In this document: positions 56,512 to 64,000 of the stretch, piece after piece | How positions within the stretch are numbered: the first letter of the stretch is position 1 | How the letters are laid out: every line of letters begins with the position of its first letter | DNA from: Conchocele bisecta | Lineage: Eukaryota; Mollusca; Bivalvia; Lucinida; Thyasiridae | Direction of reading: 5' to 3' | DNA: 64,000 nt | NCBI GenBank assembly: GCA_029237695.1 | Contig: CM055275.1 | Location: 9,684,899-9,748,898, forward strand | Position numbers and translations under genes: made by a program | Notes under the pieces: model-generated | Databases searched by the model: none | Seen by the model: only the letters and a program-made list of their open reading frames with translations | Told to the model about the DNA's origin: nothing

Positions 56512-57660
56512 TAAATACACGCAACATAAGTCCTGTTCAGTTCACATATTGAATATCTGAGACACATTGTCTTTAACAGTAATTTGAAATGTGCACATAC
56601 ATACATAACAAGTATATGCCAGAGTTTATTAATTACTATTCATGTACCAGGTACAAATCATCATTTTATAGTAAATCTGCAACTGATGGCATATTATGTT
56701 GATTGCGTGGATCAAATAATATCACGTATGTATATCATATATATGTAGACCTGTACGGGATGTTTCATATCAGTCATCAGTATTAAACATCATTAAGAGT
56801 TTGTAAACATGCCCATCAGTTTAACCTTGTGAAAACACAGAACAATATGACGAATATAAAATCACATGCAAATTATGGTCGCTGAAGAAATCTTACAGAT
56901 TTCCTTACTACGATAGTAAAGACATGAATCACTGCTATGTTTTGTTTGTATCCATCCATCCAAATACCATCTACACTTAATGTGGTATACCGTAGGCTGT
57001 GTATCACTATCAAATAGATCACAGTAAATTAACTTTGAAATATTAAAAAAAATGCACAATTGTGGCGTCCATTTTTAAAATGGCCACCATTTTCAGATAT
57101 TTAAATGATATTTGTGGGAATGATATTCAAATATATGATACTACACATCGTGAGATAAAAAAAGAATAATATTTCTATTTCAGTGACATTATGCCAGTTA
57201 CCCATATCCACATAATATTGCTGGCAGCCATTTTGGAAAATGGCTGCCATTTTTGTCATGTGACAAATCTGAGATGTCCCTATAGCTAAAAATAGTTAAA
57301 ATGAATGATTCCTAACAGTGCACCAAATTTCATGCTTGTATCACAAAATGTACAATTTTCTGACATATCGATTCCGCTACATGTATGAGACATTTTCTGG
57401 CAAAATAATCATTCATTCACCATTAACCCACGTATTGATTAGCATTATTATTCATTTTATACCAGACGCAAATTTCCACACTGATATAAGGGGCGATAAC
57501 CGTGCTTACGTAAAATGTTAACGGACATTAATATTTATTCTCTGCAATTATTTGTTCATATGCAATGCTCATACTTTATAATTTGTCGACAATATTACTT
57601 TTTAAGATGAGACATTTAATTAGGACAAACAATTAAACATATCATGTCTCATTTGCATGT
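56512..57660. other. Non-coding flank, second copy of 20033-21180
   Basis: Nearly identical to the region after the Cys-rich copy at 17935-20032, continuing into the mucin-exon unit flank (from about 57412). No gene is seen. It includes the ATGGCCACCATTTT / GGCAGCCATTTT inverted words. Confidence 0.7.
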
Positions 57661-57872
57661 GAAAATTCCTGATACCACCGCGAGTCACTATCAGTAAAAC
57701 AAATATTAATACATGATTATATATGTATAGCGTGCACGTGTAATGTTTAGGACTGGTGGAATAGTGACACACTTATTTAATTCCTGTAACAAACATTCTG
57801 TGCATACTGAGTGGGTATGTACCATTACAGGACTGAACCCGGCTTCTGCTTATTGTGCCTCATTTGTTTCAG

Positions 57873-58082
57873 CGACAACTACAACTGCGACGACTACTAC
57901 GGTTACCGAGCCAACGACAACTACCATAGTTACCGAACCAACCACAAATACAACAGCTGCCGAACTAACAACAGCCTACTACAACTACGCAAGCTCCAGA
58001 TAGTACAGATACTACCACAAAAGTCTACCACTAAAAGCTCCAAATAACACAGTCACTACTAGCCAGACACCAGGAGCAGCAG
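57873..58082 (+). pseudogene. Thr-rich exon, copy 12 (upstream of VWA, second copy)
   Basis: Same sequence type as copy 11 with intact splice sites (donor GTAATG). Compensating one-base indels in GCCTACTACAAC and AAAAGTCTACC keep the length at 210 but shift the frame in between. Confidence 0.65.
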
Positions 58083-59076
58083 GTAATGTCATGGTATCAT
58101 GTCTGTAAAATCAATTTATCATTTTATGGTTGACCATCAACCATCAATTGGCGTAAATGATTAGCTTGGTTTATCTGGGTGTGGAATCACATGGTTTTCT
58201 GAGCTCTGTGACGTTCGTTGTGAATATTTTAAAGAAAATATACTGTACAAATGATGTCAAAGATTACATCACGTCAAATCATGTTCGGAAACGTTCGGTA
58301 CCACGTGAACCCATACCCCGTTACGAGCAAATAACTGTAACAACTTTGTCCTATTTTAGTGCGAGTGACCAGGGGGCGTTTCACTAAATTTCGTATGACT
58401 AAAATGTTCGTAAGTGTTGTCTGTCAATTGAACATTTCTTGTAAACAATTGTTGATAGTCTATGCTAAATAGATGTAAATCCATCAATTCAAGTTTCTAG
58501 AAACGATCGTGAATTTGAACTTACGGACATTTTTAGTCTTACGAGGTTTGTGAAACTGGCCCCATCTGATAAGCACATCTTATGATGGAGTTGACACTGA
58601 CGTGAGATCCTCTGATCGGAGCTAGACGCTGCATGCCATTCAATCACTAACGATTCTAGTGTGTCATTATCATGTTCCTGTTTGTGTGATTTTGTGACCT
58701 GTGTAGCTCCTTCGTCAAATAGTACACTCCTAGTAGCACGATAACATTCTATATTGCTAGATATATGCTTCAAACTTGCTTCAAAAATAAATGAATACTC
58801 CCTCAAAGTATACTTAGCTAAATAAGTATACTTAGCAATTTTGATGAAATCGGCTACGGATCATATAGCGCACTCCCGGAGCCTGATAACAATTTATATT
58901 GCTTGTTAGAAGCATGATGGATGTTTCATTGATGGAATGGCGAACAGTGCAGATTGAGATCAGATTGTGCGGATGCACAGGCTGATCTGGATCTACACTG
59001 GTTGCAGACTAAATGCCACCAATTTCTCCAATCGCAGCCACATATAAACATCCTTTCTTTGTGTTTTCTTGTACAG

Positions 59077-59314
59077 AGTGTAACCTGACTCTGCCAGTGG
59101 ACGTTGTGTTTCTTCTCGACGCATCCGGCAGTGTGGGATCACAAAACTTCCAAACGATGTTAACATTCGTCAACAAAGTAGTAGATGGTTTCCCAGTTAG
59201 CCAGAATGAAACTCACATCGGCTTGGTCACGTTTAGTAGCGACGTGCAGCATCAGTTCTATCTGAACCAATACTTCGACAAAACTGCCATCAAACAAGCC
59301 GTCTCTCAAACCAG
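59077..59314 (+). CDS. VWA domain exon A, second copy (clean)
   Basis: 238 nt, phase 1 in, phase 2 out; acceptor TGTACAG, donor GTTTTC. It encodes the start of a von Willebrand A domain: LPVDVVFLLDASGSVGSQNF with the DxSxS metal-binding (MIDAS) motif, then the VSQNETHIGLVTFSSDVQHQF strand-helix region. VWA domains bind protein ligands through the metal ion in adhesion and matrix proteins. The upstream phase matches the Thr-rich exon at 57873. Confidence 0.88.
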
Positions 59315-59339
59315 GTTTTCTTCTTATTCTATTTATACT

Positions 59340-59775
59340 AGGGATGGGTTGTGGCCTAGGGGTTAGAACACCTGACTTCAAATCCGGAGATTGTGGGTTC
59401 AAACCTCACCTAGGCCTCAAACATACTTTCATAGTATTTCCATCCCACTGGTCTGTCGGATGAGACTCTATATGTCTCTAAATGACCTTCGCATTGGCTG
59501 GGATGTTGAACCCTTTTTTAACTTTCACTATATATTTAAACTGCAACACCCCTTTTCGGGGATGTACAGTATCATATTTTGTTCATATACACATGTACAT
59601 ACAATCAAATACAATCGAGTTTTCGCAGTAATTAGCCGGTACCATATACAGCTGGATGGACTGAAGACTGAAGAAGTGTGGTTAAAGTGTCTTGCTCAAG
59701 TACTCAACACATTACCTCTTGTGAGGTTGAAACTCACGACCATATGATCAGCTGTCAGCATTGCTCTAGTCACAG
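59340..59775 (+). mobile_element. tRNA-derived SINE-like insertion, second copy
   Basis: Starts 25 bases after exon A. A-box-like TGGCCTAGGGGTTAGAAC (59350-59367) and B-box-like GGGTTCAAACCTCACC (59394-59409) are well placed. There is no tRNA cloverleaf beyond the head region. Confidence 0.58.
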
Positions 59776-60006
59776 ACATAATTCACTGTAGAGCCTGATC
59801 AGCCTGTACATCTGGGGCCCGTTTCACTAAACTTTGTACGACTAAAATGTTCGTAAGTGCAAATTTTGGATTGTCTGGAAACGTTGTTGATGTGAATTTT
59901 GCACTTATGAATTTTCATATACAACGCAATGAAAGAAAATATCTTCATTGAAAATCAGTAAATTCTTAGCATGTTTTTTCTTCATCAGAATGTATTTTCT
60001 TTTCAG

Positions 60007-60125
60007 CTATGCAGGTGGTGGAACTAATACGGACGGTGCCATCAAATATACGAGAGTGAATGTTTTCAATGCCACAAATGGAATGAGAAGCAATGCAGCA
60101 AAAATTGTTATTATTGTTACTGATG
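60007..60125 (+). CDS. VWA domain exon B, second copy (clean)
   Basis: 119 nt, phase 2 in, phase 1 out; acceptor TTTTCAG, donor GTGAGT. It encodes YAGGGTNTDGAI with the MIDAS threonine, and AAKIVIIVTDG with the MIDAS aspartate. Joined by phase to exons A and C. Confidence 0.88.
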
Positions 60126-60499
60126 GTGAGTTGCATATACCGCATAACCTGTGTATTCCACTATCATTAAATGTGGCTGTGACTGGAGAAATGTGGCTTA
60201 TGGGTTTTGTGAACAGTGTAACTCCTAATCAATCAGCACACTCCTGTAGCCTGAGAGCGATCTATATTGCTTGGTATATGTATGACGGGTGTTTCATTGA
60301 TGGAATGGCGAACAGTGCAGATCCTGATAAGACTGTGCGGATGTACAGTCTGATCTGGATCTGCATGGGTCCCAAAACCCATAAGCCCCATTTCTCCAGT
60401 CACAGTCACTAATGTTTGTTTTTCAATTATTTATTTATACTATGTATATGTTTTATCACTTTCATTAATGCATTCATATAGTGTGATATACATCACATT

Positions 60500-61378
60500 T
60501 CCATATATCATGTCTGCCCCAGTAACTAATAACATTATAATTGCCAAGTAACCCCAGTGACCTTGATATCACCCCTGAATCTCAATAACCATGGCATTGC
60601 CACTCGTAGACAGTAAACTTGATATTACCATTTCCAGGCATACCCAAGTAATATTGATATTGCAATTGCAACTCAACTCGATTAACACTGACATTGTACA
60701 TGTAATTACCAGTTAACTATAGTGCAACGTTGACATTACAGTAACTACAGTAAACTACAGTAACCTTGACATTATAATTGCCATTTAACCCCATTTACCT
60801 GGATATTTCCATCACCAGTGAACCTCAATAACCATGACATTGCCACTCAATTACAGTAACCTTGATATTGCAATTGCCAATCAACCCCAGTACCGGTAAC
60901 TTTGACATTTCATTTGCCAGTCAATTCCAGTAAACATTGAAATTTGAAGTTATCCCCAGTAACCTTGACATTGCAATTGCCAGTTAACCACATTGTAGCT
61001 TTGACAGTATACATGTACTTGCTAGTTAATGACTGTAACCTTGACATCACAATTACCTGTCAACCACACTATCCTCGACACTGCAGTGGCCAGTTCAGCA
61101 GTAGCCTTGACATTGCAAATGCCAGTTAACTAGAGTAACCTTGACATTGCATTGCCAGTAAACCTTGGTAACCTTTACATTGAAATTGCCAGTAAAAAAG
61201 CCCGGTAATTTTACATTGCAATTGTCAATCAACCCCAGTAACATTGACATTGAAATTGCCATTAAAGCCCAGGAAGTTAACATTGCCATTGTCAATCAAC
61301 CCCAGTAGCCTTGACATTGCAATCTATTCGTGGAACTGTTACCTTGCAATTATCAGTTAGCCCATGTAAACGTGCCAT
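60500..61378. repeat. Intronic minisatellite, second copy
   Basis: Same ~35-bp AGTAACCTTGACATTGC-type units as 48260-49140, differing at only a handful of bases. Confidence 0.85.
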
Positions 61379-61383
61379 TGCAG

Positions 61384-61596
61384 GAATGTCGAACAGTGAA
61401 ACTTCCACAATAAAGGAGGCAGGCGCCTTGCGAGATCTAGGTGTCACTGTTTTCTCCATCGGCGTTGGTAGTGGTGTCAGGACAACCGAGTTGAATGGCA
61501 TGGCAACCGATCCCGACTCCAAGCATGTGTTCGATGTTGCAGATTTCAGCTCCCTGAACTCGATTAAGGGATCTCTGGTGAAAAGGGCATGTGAAG
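61384..61596 (+). CDS. VWA domain exon C, second copy
   Basis: 213 nt, phase 1-1, acceptor ATTGCAG, donor GTAAAT; encodes the remaining VWA strands and helices through SLVKRACEG. With exons A and B it makes a complete domain of about 190 residues. Confidence 0.87.
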
Positions 61597-61896
61597 GTAA
61601 ATGATGTTGGTAATAAAACATGCTTGGTATTTAATTGAATCTTACAGCTGTCGACTATTTAAAACCTTAATGTTCCAGCTAAAATTTATTCTAAAGAATG
61701 TGTCTATTTTGGTTTTGGATACTGATTGTATGCCACCACAATAGTGGTCTGGGTCGGGGTATATAGTGATCGCCCTATCTGTCCGTCTCTTTGTCTGTCG
61801 GTAGACAATTTTAATTTATGTGTGTTAATTCGAATACCATCTATCTGATGAAACTTCACAAGCATAGTCAGATAAAACACGGTGAGCTCGCTATTG

Positions 61897-62640
61897 AATG
61901 TCGGAGCTAGATTTGTACCAACGGGATATTATCAACATGGCGTCTCGTTATTCTGAGAAGGGGTTTTACGAGTATCGCAAGATGTTCTCTGCCCAAGCAG
62001 CTGCCCATCTCAGATTCAATGGAATTAAGATTGATTGGTCTGTACAATTGACTATGCCATACATATTACAAGAAAGCAAGGCATTGGGAGTAAACTTTGT
62101 AAAGTGGACATTAGGTATGCTTTTAAACAGATTCCTGTCCAGAAGTTGTGGCCCTTTCGGTGCATTAAATGAGATGATATGTATTATTTCTATACCAGAT
62201 TAGTCTTAGGAAGTCGATCTAGCCCCAACATTTTTGACTGCTTGTCACAGGCTATTTGATGGATCCTGAACAACAATTATGAGGTGAAACATTATCTACA
62301 TTTGCTGGAGGACTTCCTCACGAAGAATGGCCCGAGGCTATTTTGCGGTTTGTTTTTGCAAGAATAGGCATACCATTATCACCTACAAAAGTATGGGACC
62401 TATTACAGTAATTGAGTTTTTAGGCATTGTATTAGACCGCGTGAAAATGGAGGCCAGATTGACGCTAGAAAAAATACAGCGCATTGCTGCTCTGCTTCAA
62501 GTGTTCTCAACAAAGAAGTCGTGTACTAGAAGAGTTGCTAAGTCTTCTGGGACATCTCAATTTTTCATGCCCGGTGATTTATCCGGGTCTTGCATTTGTG
62601 TCGTACATAGTTCCGATGGTTTACACCAGTGGCAGACAGG
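61897..62640 (+). mobile_element. DIRS-like retrotransposon remnant, second copy
   Basis: Same two coding fragments as in the first block, with a few substitutions; no intact reading frame. Confidence 0.55.
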
Positions 62641-62690
62641 CTACCAGAGCGGTGTGTTCCGGTTTCCGAGCTCCAGCTCTCCCGTCCCGT

Positions 62691-62714
62691 CCATCCGTCC
62701 GTCCGTCCGTCCGC
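62691..62714. repeat. (GTCC)n microsatellite, second copy
   Basis: About five units, shorter than the partner at 50453. Confidence 0.8.
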
Positions 62715-63177
62715 CTAACTCATTTGGATCGTCCTACGGCGGCTCACCTATTTCGAGTCGTGTGCTCATGACTCAACTCACTCTAGTCATCCTACGTTGG
62801 CTCAACTCTGTGGCACATGTTGATCTGATGAAATTCAGCTACAGTTAGCTCCCAATGAGGAGCTAAATATGTTATTCATGTTTTATGTATATGAATGCGA
62901 TATGTGCGTATAGTACCGCTACTATGGTAGTTACGGCATATTACACATGCACAATATGCAATGGTGGAGTGGGGCCGGGTTGAGTTTCAGATATAGCCGA
63001 TGTTGGACCAGTTACAGCATACAGAGTTCACCCTGCAATGATAGGTAATATACAATTGCAGCATATATTGAGTGTATAAATATGGATTTTATCAGCAAAT
63101 ATCAGGAACCTCAAATCCTGATTTCATGGATATATATTGAATATTCCCCACCTCTGACTGTGCTTATGCAATTTCAG

Positions 63178-63438
63178 TCGATGGCGGGTGGACCATTGGG
63201 GGTCCATACTCCCCATGTACAACAAGTTGTGGCAATGGCACCCACTTCCAGCAGGAGGTCCTGTACGAACCACATCCTGCGAATGGCGGCAAACAGTGTT
63301 GTTGGCTCCAATAAACAGACAACAAACTGTAAACACGCAAGCTTGTCCAACGACCCCTACCAACACCACAACAACAATGACAAACAACAACAACAACGAC
63401 GCCATTGCCCGCAACTCCACCGCCCACAACTCCACCAG
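63178..63438 (+). pseudogene. TSP1 exon, second copy (indels)
   Basis: Same splice sites as the clean copy, but one-base gains and losses (lost C after GTGGAC, extra G in GCAGGAGG, lost C in GAACCAC, extra T in GTGTTGTTGG, extra A in TGTAAACACG) break the frame and change TSP1 residues. The damage increases toward the window end. Confidence 0.75.
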
Positions 63439-63939
63439 GTAACTTTGATCAAAGGAACCCGTTTTCTGAGACGATTATAATAATGTCTCTTTATAGATAT
63501 TATTATTATTAATTGTCTCTATGACTTTAGATGTGACTTTGATGGCACAGAAATTGGGAACCCATGAGTTATCACTTTTCAATGTTGAATTAAATTTCGT
63601 CGTCGTCGTTTTTCTCATCAAACAACTTAGATAAATATGACTAACCACTAGGTACGGGGAAGGGAGCGCACTGAAACCGTGGAAATACCTTGCACCGATC
63701 AACAACCAAGGACATTATTATGAAATGATGTCAAATCATGTTTGTCTTAGAAAGAAAACAAAAACACAAAACAACAGCCCAACTATAATTTTTGTTTTCC
63801 CTATTCTAAGGGTTTATGCAACATGCTGAGCACATTCAGCGTGCTGGTGCACACAATCTGGGAATTTGTTTGTGAAGTCTGACCTGTGCTCAGTCTTAGC
63901 CGATCAAACTGACCGTTTTCAAGTACAAATTTCATGCTC

Positions 63940-64000
63940 GGAATATATTATAACTTCTGTTTCCTTCATCCAAAATGCTTAATATTTCACACATGCATTC
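63940..64000. repeat. Satellite family C, start of a further cluster
   Basis: Begins TTATAACTTCTGTTTCCTTC exactly as at 51701 and is cut by the window end. Confidence 0.8.

Larger units (their letters stand above)
57660..64000 (+). repeat. Second copy of the 6.3-kb VWA/TSP1 segment
   Basis: Same content and order as 45417-51760. The VWA exons are clean here, whereas the TSP1 exon is damaged. The copy runs into satellite C at 63940 and to the window end. Confidence 0.9.

Noticed and set aside
59340..59412. A tRNA gene
   Set aside because: A- and B-box-like motifs are present, but no full cloverleaf with an acceptor stem can be drawn, and dispersed-repeat sequence follows; a SINE head fits better.

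Overview
The window is eukaryotic DNA from a marine invertebrate, most likely a bivalve or other mollusc. The support is indirect: GT-AG introns, extracellular modules (von Willebrand A, thrombospondin type 1, Thr-rich mucin-like linkers) on symmetric phase-1 exons, many ~170-bp satellites, tRNA-derived SINE-like and DIRS-like remnants, and a Polinton/Maverick element. No bacterial gene organisation is present.

Region 1 (1-11100) is the right part of a Polinton/Maverick virus-like transposon; its left end lies outside the window. In order it carries a coiled-coil membrane protein (minus strand, cut by the window start), a broken major-capsid-like gene, an intact FtsK/A32-type packaging ATPase, six small genes (one frameshifted), a broken retroviral-type integrase, a convergent protein-primed family-B DNA polymerase in many frame pieces (with an OTU-like Cys box, a zinc finger and a nuclease-like segment at its N-terminal side), and a small zinc-finger gene read in the opposite direction. 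Its right end is visible at 11100 as an ACT-repeat terminus, where host sequence resumes inside an intron-derived repeat.

Region 2 (11101-20940) is host sequence: one copy of a ~2.7-kb unit bearing a Thr-rich exon, three satellite families, and a decayed copy of a repetitive Cys-rich gene family. Region 3 (20940-44916) is a tandem array of ~2.7-2.8 kb units. Each unit contains one ~210-bp phase 1-1 exon encoding a mucin-like Thr/Pro-rich segment, a palindromic MITE, a fold-back element and a cluster of CRE-like sites. Much of 21.4-22.8 kb and 28.5-44.9 kb is full of unit-specific 1-4 nt indels, as expected of uncorrected long-read gap filling. A 500-N gap follows (44917-45416).

Region 4 (45417-64000) holds exons of one extracellular-protein gene: Thr-rich exon, three VWA exons with a complete MIDAS, and a TSP1 exon with a Thr/Pro tail, all on the plus strand with matching splice phases. 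The block 45417-51760 is repeated almost identically at 57660-64000. Each copy carries damage where the other is clean, so an unmerged assembly overlap is as likely as a real 12.2-kb duplication. Between the copies lie satellites, GTCGGC microsatellites, a truncated array unit and a second fragment of the Cys-rich family.

The combined picture is a mucin-like VWA/TSP1 gene whose Thr-rich region grows by tandem duplication of whole intron-exon-intron units, with a Polinton inserted in one of the unit's introns.
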